Assembly (NCBI GenBank): GCA_021234155.1
Contig: JAJEKV010000084.1
Location: forward strand, 2,066,545-2,130,544
Source: Isoetes taiwanensis
Lineage: Eukaryota > Streptophyta > Lycopodiopsida > Isoetales > Isoetaceae
Direction of reading: 5' to 3'
DNA length: 64,000 bases
Program-made: the position numbers and the translations under genes
The notes under the pieces: generated by a model
The model's input: the letters and a program-made list of their open reading frames with translations, nothing else
Told to the model about the DNA's origin: nothing
Databases searched by the model: none
Shown: in pieces, positions 30,426-40,930 of the stretch
Numbering within the stretch: the first letter of the stretch is position 1
Layout of the letters: every line of letters begins with the position of its first letter

Positions 30426-32998
30426 CCTTTAAACCTGTAAAAACAGACTTTATTACCTTTCCAAGGACTTTTTCAAAGACCTTTTCAAAGTACAATTTTC
30501 AGTCCTAAGATTAAAACAGGTGTATTCTAATCATAGGCCATAACATGGTTACCAATTGTACAAGAAACCAAATAGTAAGACAATAAAAAACCTTTATTCA
30601 AATGAGTTCATAAATACCAAAGAAAAAAGATCATCTTAATCAGAGGTCAGAATTTTAGACATCATAACACAGATCAAAAAATCCCAATGACGTGGTTCAA
30701 AAATACTTCAGAATAGATCTTCCATGTCCAAGTCTTGTAAGCTTATCCAGAATGTAAATAAACATAAACAGGAGCAAGAAATCCCGTTACCTGCAGTGAA
30801 ACCAGAGGACAGTTAGCCTAAGAAGGGTAAAAGCCTAAGTCACTAGCGGGTAAGGTTACTGGATTTCTTGGGCTTATCGCCCTTCACCATGAATGTTTAT
30901 CGTTAAACAATGTAAACACATAATTAAAACAGCCCTATGGTCCCTTGCCCCACTAAAAAGCCAGCAGGAATATAACTATAATCATGCATAATCTTCTTAA
31001 GTCCCAAATAATCTTAAAGAAAGGCCCCTTGTAGCCATAACATAAGAACTTAAGATTCAGGTTCCTTTCTGCCCTATAATCAAAGAAAGAGACAATAAGT
31101 AGCCATGACTCATTTATTTCCCATAATAATTACGTAAAGAGTACTACAACTTCCTTTACTTCAAAGATAATTAGATTAATCCAGGAACAAAGCCCTCTAG
31201 CAAAATGAGCAAAGAGAAACTACCAAGTAGTATGACAGAAGAACCCCATAGGACAAGCCTTAAAAACGATAATAAGTGAAGATAATCAACCCAACTCTGG
31301 CTGTAAAGACTAACTGGCAGCAGACAAAACACTCTATAATAAATCATATATTCACCAAGCTATAATGCCAATGCATCAAGTAATCTAAATAATATGCCAA
31401 ATAGACCACCCTAAGCTTATTATAATACATTCAATGGCCCTCAAATCGCCATAAACTTGCTGAGAGAAAGCTGGAAACAAGATCAACTCACACAACCAGC
31501 ACCTCTCCAACTCTAACTATAAATGCAGTCATCAGCAGAAATAACTAAGGTACTATATCTGGTTATAGTAGTTCGATACCATGCATAACCATGGATCTTA
31601 TTTAATGTCAACAAATTAGGGTCACTCCATAACCAACCAAAATGCTGGAATGTCAGGAATGACAAAGGCAGGGATAAGAATAGCAAAAAGATCATAAGAA
31701 AAGACTAAAACATAAGGATATTAATTATTTATTTTTGTAACAACATGTTACATAATTCAGATCTGAAAACTAGTTTAATCAAGAAGGTGACGAATACCAC
31801 AAAACAAGCAGATAAATGTAAAGATCGACTAGCTCTTAGAAATTTACAACCAATAAATCAGGAATCACCATACCTCCCTGAAATAATGCAATCCATAACT
31901 AATAAAACCAGTAAAGGTAAATAAGATATTCAAAGTAATTTGCCTAAGTTTTCAACCTGATTAGTAGATGCAGGATATTCCAGAATTTGAGAAGCCACTG
32001 GTAAACTTTTGTCTGTGGGAATAGCTTTGCTAGTGCCTTCCCCAACCTCAGAATTGACTACAGTAAAAACCTTGTCAGCTCCCTTTTGTGCTGTGCTAGC
32101 TAATTCACTCCCTTGCTGCAAATTCTCTGAAACTTTTACCATACAGGGAGACTCCTTATCAATGGCATCAGGTACTGCAATGGCTTTTGCTGCCTCTACT
32201 TTCTTATGAAATGCAAATGGCTTCAGCTTTTTGGCAGCTTTAGCACCTTTAGCAGCTTCCTCCTCAATCCTTCTTCTTGTAGCCATGTTTAAATCCCCTT
32301 TCTTTCGGCCCATGCCCAACCCTAGCAGGGATTGGACATCGATATTCAAAAGAGCATCAAGCAGGGCGGCTGAATCCTCATTCATGCTGCTATATAAAGC
32401 CCAATTGCCGGGCCATTTTCTATTGCACTTGTTACCGTCTGTCCTACAATGAACAAGCACGATTGCATACCTGGAGGCCAGCATCAGTTCCAGCAGTACA
32501 ATCTGTAACTGTTTTTTCTACTTTTAGCATCCGTCAAGCATTTTTCCACCATCGATAATCCGAAACCCTAATTTTCGGAGTTGTAATATCATGAACATGT
32601 AAATTCGCATATTCCTGTTACATATTAAAGAGGCACGAACATTTTTATGAGAGAACCATACCTTAAAATGTTAAGATCAAAGACATGAATAATAGCCAAA
32701 ATACTATTGAGTCAAAATATTGCCATATCCAGCACTTAGACGAAAACTAGGCTTAAACAAGGTAAAATATCATGGCTAGTAGCATTTTATGGAGTCAAGC
32801 TATTTTTTGATCATGAATACCTCTTGTAAGGAGGAGCAAACCAACAATATCCCCAGATTTATTATATAATGTTTAATACCAATAACAACATTAATCATGG
32901 CATATGACAAATGATACTACAATACTATCATCAATTGGATGTCATATGATATATCCTAAGGAAGATGACACTACACCATAAGTCTTAATAATAAAAAA
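30426..32998 (-). repeat. Right terminal direct repeat (5' in RT sense)
   Basis: Second copy of the terminal repeat, upstream of the coding region in RT orientation, so any promoter of the element should lie here. It carries the identical 184-codon ORF at 31930-32484. Outer end: ...TTAATAATAAAAAA followed by a longer A-tract up to 33011. Confidence 0.9.
31930..32484 (-). CDS. 184-codon ORF in right terminal repeat (first ORF of the element)
   Basis: Identical in protein sequence to the ORF at 25211-25765. In RT orientation it is the first sizeable ORF, about 1.6 kb ahead of the next one. Position and basic composition are compatible with an ORF1-like nucleic-acid-binding protein, but that is inference from position only. 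Identity of the two copies could reflect recent duplication rather than selection. Confidence 0.5.
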   Translation of the reverse strand: MLASRYAIVLVHCRTDGNKCNRKWPGNWALYSSMNEDSAALLDALLNIDVQSLLGLGMGRKKGDLNMATRRRIEEEAAKGAKAAKKLKPFAFHKKVEAAKAIAVPDAIDKESPCMVKVSENLQQGSELASTAQKGADKVFTVVNSEVGEGTSKAIPTDKSLPVASQILEYPASTNQVENLGKLL

Positions 32999-33092
32999 AA
33001 AAAAAAAAAAATCGCCACATCAGCTAACCTCTAGATTATGGAATTTGCCATATGTACTATAATCATTCACTTAAATTTTTTTCTTAAGGGAA

Positions 33093-33724
33093 ACTCTGCA
33101 AATGATGTGGTTTTGTCCTAGTACTATTGAATGCACATGGTATCCAGATAAATCTTTGGTGTGCCCCCCACAAAGACCGTCATTGTCACTTGTTGCTAAA
33201 GATATTGATTTAACCAATGGAGAGATTGAGAAACTTGGATTTGGGGGCTTCTTTCTGGATGGCAGATCTCAATCTAGCTTAACTGCAGCCAATGTAACAT
33301 CTATTACGCAAGCACGTAGATCCACAATGCTAGGGTTTTCTAGCTCTATAAAAAGCAGAACAAAAATGGACAGGAAGTGAAGGTTATTAACTACATGAGG
33401 GAAATGCATGGAGAGACGAAGTTGAGATTTGAGCAGTTAGAGAGAATGAAGGTGGATTCTGTGCAAGAGAGGACTTACTTGAAAAACAGACATGTGGACT
33501 ATATAGTCAAACGTGAGGATAATACGTACATTGTATACATTAAGGAAGAGCCAGAATGCAGTTGTCCAGACTTCATTCACATGGAAAGGCTTAGAGGATT
33601 CATATCTTGCAAGCACTTATTGTACATGTATAATCAAGTGCTTGGAATCGATCTAGTATCGGATCCCACAGTCATCCAACCAATGGTAACAAAGGCTGCA
33701 TTGTTGTGTATACTACTGAAATAG
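33093..33724 (+). pseudogene. Broken host gene, part 3: SWIM zinc finger exon(s)
   Basis: The frame 33377-33724 contains RHVDYIVKREDNTYIVYI and then CSCPDFIHMERLRGFISCKHLLYMY, i.e. C-x-C-x15-C-x-H, the SWIM zinc-finger pattern found in MULE transposases, FAR1-like and other nuclear proteins. A preceding frame (33102-33380; ECTWYPDKSLVCPP, EIEKLGFGGFFLDG) may be the upstream portion, shifted by an indel or spliced. It lies directly downstream of the Penelope-like element, and parts 1 and 2 lie upstream of it on the same strand, so I infer one interrupted gene. Confidence 0.5.
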
Positions 33725-33826
33725 TTGTTATTTCATCTTTGTTATTAAATATGCATTCCTTCTAGATATTATGATAATGCAATCTTTCAAGTGTGCAAAG
33801 TGCTTTCATATATTATTATTTACTTT

Positions 33827-34352
33827 ACATTTGTAACTCTGTGATGCTAAGTAGGCTTTCAAGGTTATTTGCATAGCAAAAACACTCCAAACACTTTTGA
33901 GAAAACCACGTAGGTGTCGACTCTCCCACGGGGTTCCTTCTATAGAAGGAATAGTCCTGTGTCTTTAAACACTGGACTAACACTCCCCCCACCAGAGAAC
34001 AATTGAGATTTCTGTCCAAAAGAAAAGTAGGCATGGTCTCAGGTGGAGGAAAATTTTTGGCATGGGCTGCATCTTTTTGATGGCTATGAGGCCGTACATT
34101 TTTGTAATAAGCTTGAGCAATTTGATCACATTGTACAGGATCCTCAGGAGTAGACAAACCCATAGCAGGAGTGTCATCAATGAGAAAATTGAAGGTAACC
34201 AGTTCCTCAAAATCTTGTTGAGCAAGAGCATGGACAAAGGGGCATTCCATCAGAAGGAGCACCTCAGGATCGAAGGCACTAGCACAGGCATTTGGATTGC
34301 AGTGATCAATGACACGTTCGTGGGCACATGAGTCATGAACCTTGCAGTACAC
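33827..34352 (-). CDS. Unidentified minus-strand ORF (175 codons)
   Basis: An open frame with coding-like composition: HDSCAHERVIDHCNPNACAS, then ECPFVHALAQQDFEELVTFN and RNPVGESTPTWFSQKCLECF. Cys/His content is notable but no classical zinc motif is evident. No family recognised. It may be one exon of a gene with the frames at 34553-34800 and 34871-35098. Confidence 0.4.
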
Positions 34353-34552
34353 TACGAAGGACAGTAGAGAAACCTATCTGTTGTGTATAAAGTAGTCCTA
34401 AGAAGTGATCGCTCGTTCCAGAAACTTAGTTAAACCCCAAGCTGCCGGAGTAGAATATTTTCAACCATGTTCATTTGGAATATAAATCCATTTATGGTAT
34501 TGTCAATTATTTTACCTTCTTGCCAAGCATGTTTGTGAACAAAATGAGGATC

Positions 34553-34820
34553 CTAGTAGAGATCTATACTGATGTGTGTAAGTCCAATTAGTATGAACCG
34601 ACATTGCTTCGGTCCAGAAATGAGATCTCCAATTGGTGGCGAGGAATTGACAGTGAGGAGGTGCGCCAAGAGAAGCATACAGGCTATAAGATCTGTAGTA
34701 GGATTTGCCAAAGCCTGTAGAGATGCTGCGCGGAATTCTTGAAGCAGAGGAGTATCCAATTGCTTATAAAGATTCTCCCATTCAGAAGTTAGCATCAACC
34801 CTTGTAAAGGAGAGGGTTCC
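34553..34820 (-). CDS. Unidentified minus-strand exon-like ORF
   Basis: Encodes SEWENLYKQLDTPLLQEFRA and TTDLIACMLLLAHLLTVNSS, an amphipathic all-alpha segment that looks like part of a helical-repeat protein. A TTTCTAG acceptor-like sequence occurs upstream (about 34843). Family not recognised; the neighbouring frame at 34871-35098 (NGIGSEPMREKLIKLQLLIR) may be the preceding exon. Confidence 0.4.
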
Positions 34821-34870
34821 CAAGTCCACTACCACCTAGAAATGTTTATAATATGGGTGATATGAAGATA

Positions 34871-35098
34871 CTAAAAAAAACCTAGGAATCCCAAACAAGT
34901 TTCTGACTGCAATAAAAATAAACAAATTTCTGAAGGGGTGGAAAATATCCAAAAAAAGTGGTTTCGGATAAGTAATTGAAGCTTGATAAGCTTTTCTCTC
35001 ATGGGTTCAGATCCAATTCCATTTATTACTTGCATGATTAAATATAGAATTATAGCTGTCACGGTCCATTGGTGCTTGATTGGCCATAACGTCTTCAT
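34871..35098 (-). CDS. Unidentified minus-strand exon-like ORF, helical
   Basis: Encodes WTVTAIILYLIMQVINGIGS, EPMREKLIKLQLLIRNHF and a hydrophobic end. It reads as alpha-helical protein. It may belong with the two ORFs downstream on the same strand. Weak evidence. Confidence 0.3.
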   Translation of the reverse strand: MKTLWPIKHQWTVTAIILYLIMQVINGIGSEPMREKLIKLQLLIRNHFFWIFSTPSEICLFLLQSETCLGFLGFF

Positions 35099-35249
35099 GC
35101 TTTCTCATGACACTATGTGACAACTGCAAGGCAATACATTCGAAGGTGCATTGGAAGAAGTTGCACTCACTACTGGTGCAGGGAGAAGGGAAATTCCATC
35201 ATGGCTCAAAACCTTTCAAAATGTTGGTCTTATCAACTCTTAATTTGCC

Positions 35250-35693
35250 TTGGTGGCTTGGTCAAGGATATCAGACGACAACCATATTTCGCGCTATGGC
35301 AGGCAATTGTTGTTGCTGGTTAGTATCTTTGACCTGGTTATTTGTAATGGGTTGGCACAATGGCCATCTTCCAGCTGCTGCACTTGTAGACAGGAGAACC
35401 AAGGGGGCGGCTCCAGTGTGGTGGATTATCTGCTGGTTGAGGAACAGGATCTGCTCCTGGTTACCCATTTTTCCATTGGAACAGACACTCGGGACGAGGA
35501 AGTGGACTCGGACCACCAGCCCCTGTTCGTGCATCTCCATTGGCAAGCTCCCTGTGCATCTGCTGCCTCAACACCCCAGGTGTCCCAGCTGTGCCTGGAC
35601 TACGACCGTGCAGGGACCTATGGGACTGCTGCAACTCCCCACACTTCAACAGCAATCTGCTCAGCTAACTCACCTGCTTCTGACGGCTGCTGA
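35250..35693 (+). pseudogene. LINE-B endonuclease, C-terminal half
   Basis: The frame shows FDLVICNGLAQWPS, GGGSSVVDYLLVEEQDLL and EEVDSDHQPLFVHLHW. The GSSVVDYLLV strand followed by SDHxP is the C-terminal signature of APE-type LINE endonucleases (active-site SDH). The N-terminal half is absent because of 5' truncation. Confidence 0.75.
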
Positions 35694-37201
35694 GAGATGG
35701 TTTGGGAGAGGCCGCTCACGGCGAACCTCGAGCGCTACCACCTTCCCTCGCAACAGATGGTTCGATAATGAGTGTCGGGAGCTCAAACGCACACTCCAGC
35801 AAATCACTGATCCCACCTCCCGCCCACAGGCCATCAGTCAATACCGATCCTTCCTCAAGAACAAGAAAGCCAGATACCTCGCAAAGCATCAGCAACAGAT
35901 GTTTGGTCTCCTGGATCGGCACCTCAAGACATTCTAGAGAAGGATCTTGAGCAAGACTGCACAGCCCACAGGGAACATCACCTCGGAGCAATGGGTACAG
36001 TACTTGCAACAGCTTTACGACCCGCTCGGGGGCCGGACACCAGTCCCTCCACAGATAGGCATGGCTCTGGTCATCACAGAGGAGGATGTCATCATGGGCC
36101 TGCAACATCTAGCTAATGGGAAGGCAGCAGATTTAGATGGCATGCAGATGGAACTTCTGAAATGGGCTGGGCCTCCACTGGTGCCTATCCTCACGGCATT
36201 ATTCAATAAAGCATTGCCCATATACAAGGCAGGGGACCATATACAAGGCAGGGGACCCTCACTGCCCGGCCAACTATCATACTATTATGGTCAGCTCTCT
36301 CTTTGCAAAACTGTACGCTGACATCCTTGAGCAGCGGCTGACAATATGGGCCCAGGCATTCCACATTGATCATATCTTCACTCTGCGCACATTGATTGAG
36401 GATAGCAGGAATCACCGACAAAACCTGTACTGCTGTTTCGTGGATTTCGCAAAAGCTTTTGACATTGTACCCCAGGACAGGTTATGGGATAGACTGCGAC
36501 AGCTGGGGGACCCCCTTGACAAGCAGAATGCAGTATATAGGCTATATGAGGCATGCTCAGGCCGTATCACATCGTCAGGACAGTGATAATCAGTAGTTGG
36601 AGTGCGCCAGGGTTGTCCCCGCTCCCCCACACTCTTTGGCCTATACATTGATCAGTTGGAAGATTGGCTCTCTGAGCATGGAGGTGCGGGCACCCATCTC
36701 ATGCATCACCCAACCCGGCAACTCATATATGCTGACGATGTCAACCTCCTGGCCTATACTCCAGAGGACATGCAACGTCACCTGGATGCTCTTGACACTT
36801 TCTGCCGATTCACTAGCATGAGAGTTAACTTGGCCAAAACTAGGGTGCTGCTAGTTTCATCATCCCGTCAGCCAAGGGTTCCCTCATTCACTTACCAGGG
36901 ACAAGATGTAGAGGTGGCTCCGACCTACAAGTACTTAGGGATCGAGTTCTCTACTACCACCCATTGGAATGCTGCCATCAGGTTGCGGGTCACGGCAGGA
37001 TGGAAAGCATTATATGCCATGCAGAACAACAGCGACAAGGCAGAGTTGTATGCCTGGGGCCACCAGGCACACTTGTTTCGGGCCTTGGTCGAGCCGGTCC
37101 TTTTGTATGGGGCAGAAGTGTGGGGTCCGGTGATATCCCTCAACACCGGAATGACCTCAAAAGTGCGAGAAAGCTTTCTTTGCCACGAGCCCTTGGGGTA
37201 A
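35694..37201 (+). pseudogene. LINE-B reverse transcriptase, in four frames
   Basis: Pieces in order: linker and RT start (RWFDNECRELKRTLQQI; to 35937), 35947-36321 (LANGKAADLDGMQMELLKW), 36287-36586 with motif A CCFVDFAKAFDIVPQDRL, and 36602-37201 with motif B RQGCPRSPTLFGLYIDQLE, motif C LIYADDVNLLAYT and YKYLGIEFS. All catalytic motifs survive but indels, including a repeated ATACAAGGCAGGGGACC unit at 36221-36257, break the frame. Clade not assigned; similar in motif spelling to LINE A. Confidence 0.85.
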
Positions 37202-38091
37202 AGTCCACGATTCCATACGGATCCTACTCCGGGAGGCAGGTTTTCTACCCCTTCAATGGGCTGCATTGGAACGCCATATCATTTACTTCCAGAAGGTGGT
37301 CGCTATGGGTGATACACGTTTGCCCAACCTTGCTTTGGCCATGGCGATGGGTCCTCAACGCCTGAAAGCCTGCTGAAAGGACAAGCAAGCTCAGTGGCTC
37401 TCAGCCCAGGGGTGTATGCAGCAAAGCGGATCGTACATGTAAGGACAAATAAAGATCACAAGGCCCTTAAGCTGTACCTAGATGCTACTTTCCTTTGCAA
37501 GCTCTGGGATGCAGATGCTCTGACGCACGTTAAGCTGGCACACTATCAGCAGCAAGTCAATCCTAGGCTCACGAGAGGCCCACACCAGTACTTATACATC
37601 AGTTGCCCATGAAGAAGCACATGCTTATAGCTTCCATTCGCACGGGTGCACATCGCCTCCGCATTGAGACAGGACATTGAGCTCGGAAAGCACGAGAGCA
37701 AAGGCTTTTCTAGTGTTGCCACCAGGGCGCCATTGAGGATGAATGTCATGCCCTCCAGATCTGCCCAGTGTTTGCCCATATCCGAAAGCGGTATGTTCGG
37801 TTACTAGTGCCTGGCCAACCGTTGCATGAGTTATTGAATACGGCGTCAGTGGGTTTGCTGGGGTCATACCTCTAGGAGGTTATGGATGCACGGACTCTGT
37901 TGTGTCCTCCGGGACTGTATTGAACTGTCCTATGCAATTGTACAGCGTGTCAGCATACTTATTACTGCTAAGGTTTTTCCCTCGAAAACCCTTCGGGGCG
38001 GGGGTTTTTTAATCCTGTCAGTAATACGCTTGCTGCTCTCTTTTTGTTTGGGTCCCATAGGCCAATTGGTCTCCGTGGACGCTAAAACCCT
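37202..38091 (+). pseudogene. LINE-B ORF2 C-terminal region and 3' UTR
   Basis: Fragmented frames correspond to the C-terminal part of ORF2; the Cys/His region is near 37700-37790 (GAIEDEC-like). The 3' UTR (37960-38091) contains AAAACCCTTCGGGGCGGGGGTTTT, which can fold into a stem, and the block GGGTCCCATAGGCCAATTGG shared with the other copies. Confidence 0.65.
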
Positions 38092-38210
38092 ATTCTATTC
38101 TATTCTATTCTATTCTATTCTATTCTATTCTATTCTATTCTATTCTATTCTATTCTATTCTATTCTATTCTATTCTATTCTATTCTATTCTATTCTATTC
38201 TATTCTATTC
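38092..38210 (+). repeat. (TATTC)n tail of LINE-B copy 2
   Basis: About 24 perfect TATTC units. Much longer than the tail of LINE A, and uninterrupted, consistent with a relatively young insertion or later microsatellite expansion. Confidence 0.9.
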
Positions 38211-38860
38211 TTTTAAGCCTTCTAAGGTGTTAAGTTATCTAAAAACTATTTCATAGCATTATTTTATATGAATTGGTTTGCATAATAATGGGAATTTCTT
38301 ATAACCTGGGAGATTGCCCCTTGAAGAAATTGGAAATGTCCAAAAATACAAGCCAACATAAGTTATTTTTACTTGACTGTTACTATAAAAAGCAGGTTAC
38401 TTAAAAAACAATGATAGAATCTTTGCCACCATGCACATACACTTTTTGATCGCCAATCCTGAAGCTTTGGGAGAAGTAAACAAGTGCAGGGTAACATTTT
38501 TCAACGCATATTTATTGTAATGCATACAGACCGGTTGGGGCCTCTGGGCACCTCTCGTTTCTCTCATGGCCATTTGTGATTGGGGGCGTCTATAATTTTA
38601 AAATATGAAATATGAGTTCGCCTAAGGTTTTGATGGAATATGGAACCTCTATACGGTTTCGCCTAAGGTTTTACAATATGAAGTACAAGGGCTCGAATAC
38701 CAAAAATAACTCAATTTCTAATAAGACTACTTTGATCAATATAACCAATGAGCTAATGTGATAACTTTTTTATCTTAAATCTATTTTTATATATATACAA
38801 GTGTTTATAATATGATGGACTGCATGATGCCGACCCTTCAAAACACACCTAGCGTGAAAG
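38211..38860. other. Non-coding stretch
   Basis: AT-rich sequence with no supportable gene or element. A phrase 'TTTCGCCTAAGGTTTTA/GAT' occurs twice at about 38620 and 38660. Confidence 0.5.
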
Positions 38861-40340
38861 ATTCCCCTAGATTTCTGAAGATTAGCCCAAGGTCCCTTTA
38901 GATTCTGCAATATTCTATGTAGATTCTCCTAGATTCTCGCAGATTCTACGAAGATTCCCCTAGATTCTCCAAGATTCTATTAAGATTCCTCTAGATTCTC
39001 AAAGATTTCCCTAGATTTTCTAAGATTCTCTTGAGATTCCCCTAGGTTTTCAAAGATTATCCCAAGATTCCTCTAGATTTTTCAAGATTCCATGTAGATT
39101 CTCTTAGATTTCCCAAAATTCTATAAAGATTCCCTAGAATCCCTAAGATTCTCTTGAGATTTCTCTAGATTCTCTAAGATCCTATGAAGATTCCCCTAGA
39201 TTCCTCTAGATTCTTAAAGATTTTATCAAGATGCCATTAGATTCCCTTACATTCTCAAAGATTTTCTCTTGAACCATGTAGATTCTCTTAGGTTTCCCAA
39301 TATTCTATAAAGATTCCCCTAGAGTACCTAAGATTCTCTTGAGATTCCTCTAGATTCTCTAAGATCATATGAAGATTCCCCTAGATTTTCCAAAATTGCA
39401 CCAAGATTCCCGTAGATACCCTAGATTCTTAAGATTCTATGGAGATTCCCCTAGATTTTATTAAGATTCCCTTAGATTCTCCAAGATTCTATCTAAATTC
39501 CCACATATTCTTAAAGATTTTATGACAATTTCCGTAGATTCTCCTAGATTTTCATAGATTCTCTTAAGATTCCCTAAGATTCACCTAGAATCCCAAAGAT
39601 TCTATGAAGATTCTCCTAGATTCTTCAAGATTTTATGAAGATTATCTTAGATTCTCTAAGATTCCATCAAGATTCCCTTAGATTCTCAAAATTTTTAGGA
39701 AGATTTCCAGAGATTCTTAATATTCTATAAAGATTCCCCTAGATTCTTAAGATTATACAGAGATTCCCCTAGATTTTATTAAGATTTCCCAAGATTCTCC
39801 AAAATTCCATCTAGATTCCCATAGATTCTTAAAGATTTTATGAAGACTCCTTTAGATTCTCCTAGATTCCCAAAGATTCATTTCAAATCCCCTAAGATTC
39901 TCTAAAGATTTCCTTAGATTCTAAAAGAATACCCCAAGATTTCTCTAGATTCTCCAAGATTCTATCAAGATTCTTCTAGATTCTCTAAGATTCCTCTAGC
40001 TTCTTAAAGATTTTATCAAGATTTCCCTAGATTCCCAAAGAAGCGCTTAAGATTCCTATAGATTCTCTTGAGATTCCTCTATTTCCCATAGATTCTATGA
40101 AGATTCCCCTAGAATTCCCAAGATTCTATCAAGATTCCTCTAGGCTCTTAAAGATTTTATCAAGATCCCCTTAGGTTCCTTTACATTCTTAGAGATGCTC
40201 TCTTGGGATTCCCATAGATTCTCTAAGATTCTTACGATATTCCTCTGGATTCCCTAAGATCCTATAAAGATTCTCATAGATTCCCTCAACTTACTACAGA
40301 TTCCTTGAATCTCGAAGATTCCAAAAAGATTCTTAGTGCT
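38861..40340. repeat. AGATTC minisatellite, block 1
   Basis: About 1.5 kb built from diverged short units of the type AAGATTCCCCTAGATTCTCC, with GATTC recurring roughly every 10-20 bases. No ORF structure. From 39039 onwards it is nearly identical to block 2 (40931 onwards). Confidence 0.9.
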
Positions 40341-40369
40341 CGGTCATGTTGGCTGCAGTTGCGACAAAA

Positions 40370-40492
40370 TGTTACGCACTAAGCCCCCTAGTGCTAACCA
40401 ACATGCCAAAAGGGTGAATCCTTCAAGGAAATCGTTATCCAATGGGCCCTAACCTTTCCAAGGCTTTATCCCATACCCCACAGACCATATCA
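40370..40492 (-). repeat. TRIM 3' LTR
   Basis: Downstream LTR in the element's orientation, directly after the polypurine tract at 40493-40508. Confidence 0.9.
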
Positions 40493-40582
40493 ATTCCTCC
40501 CCCTCCTCGAGATGCTTGCCCTCAAGCATGTGGAACACACCAATGTTGCCACGAGGAATTGAACCTTGGCTCTGATACCAAA

Positions 40583-40705
40583 TGTTACGCACTAAGCCCC
40601 CTAGTGCTAACCAACATACCAAACGGGCGGATCCTTCAAGGAAATCGTTATCCAATGGGCCCCAACCTTTCCAAGGCTTTATCCCATACCCCACAGACCA
40701 TATCA
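40583..40705 (-). repeat. TRIM 5' LTR
   Basis: Upstream LTR in the element's orientation, adjoining the primer binding site with a two-base spacer. It differs from the other LTR by about five substitutions in 123 bp, so the insertion is not very recent. Confidence 0.9.
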
Positions 40706-40710
40706 CAAAA

Positions 40711-40930
40711 TAGTGACAAAGCACCACTCATTTGAAAGCTCTCGGCAAGAGAAGTCCAATGGCATGGGTCCCACCTTCATCCAACCCTCTACTGCAAGCT
40801 ATGTGCCTTTGAAGCGATTAAACAAAAGGAAGCTTCCTAGAAAGTCCATTCATAAATGTTTTGCCACCTCTACTGCAAGCTATGTGCCTTTGAAAGCGAT
40901 TAAACAAAAGGAAGCTTCCTAGAAGTTTTG
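40711..40930. repeat. Flank of block 1, with internal tandem duplication
   Basis: Homologous to 42298-42450. It contains a tandem duplication of CTCTACTGCAAGCTATGTGC...GAAGCTTCCTAGAA (about 40795-40925), which is single in the other block. Confidence 0.7.

Larger units (their letters stand above)
23711..32998 (-). mobile_element. Penelope-like retroelement with ~2.57-kb terminal direct repeats
   Basis: A 9.3-kb unit: direct repeats at 23711-26279 and 30426-32998 enclose 4.15 kb that encodes, on the minus strand, a long protein in several segments ending in an RT. Long direct terminal repeats made from partial tandem copies (pLTRs), spliceosomal introns and an RT related to telomerase are known traits of Penelope-like elements. 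The repeats do not start TG or end CA and there is no integrase, RNase H or tRNA primer site, which argues against an LTR retrotransposon. Both outer ends abut A-tracts on the plus strand (23697-23710; 32999-33011), so no distinct target duplication can be told. No GIY-YIG endonuclease was recognised. Confidence 0.7.
35245..38210 (+). mobile_element. LINE family B, copy 2 (5' truncated)
   Basis: Collinear with 8.75-11.84 kb: end of the APE endonuclease, RT, C-terminal region, conserved 3' UTR and a long (TATTC)n tail. Alignment by eye to copy 1 starts around 35245 (TCAGACGACAACC), so the copy lacks ORF1 and the start of the endonuclease. It is better preserved than copy 1 but still has frame breaks. 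Confidence 0.8.
40370..40705 (-). mobile_element. TRIM/SMART-type small LTR retrotransposon, complete
   Basis: 336 bp: two 123-bp direct LTRs (40370-40492 and 40583-40705, about five differences) around a 90-bp interior. On the minus strand the LTR runs TGATATGG...GTAACA (TG...CA), followed by TGGTATCAGAGCCA (40580-40567), the tRNA-Met primer site, and GAGGAGGGGGAGGAAT (purine tract) before the second LTR. It is flanked by the 5-bp duplication CAAAA (40365-40369, 40706-40710). No coding capacity; it depends on proteins of other elements. Confidence 0.93.

Noticed and set aside
23711-32998. LTR retrotransposon or DIRS-like element
   Set aside because: The repeats lack TG...CA ends; no PBS, integrase, RNase H or tyrosine recombinase is visible; the RT motifs are of Penelope/telomerase type.
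35080-35245. Upstream part of the 285-codon ORF as LINE-B endonuclease
   Set aside because: It does not align with copy 1 before about 35245, so this part of the frame is unrelated flanking sequence.
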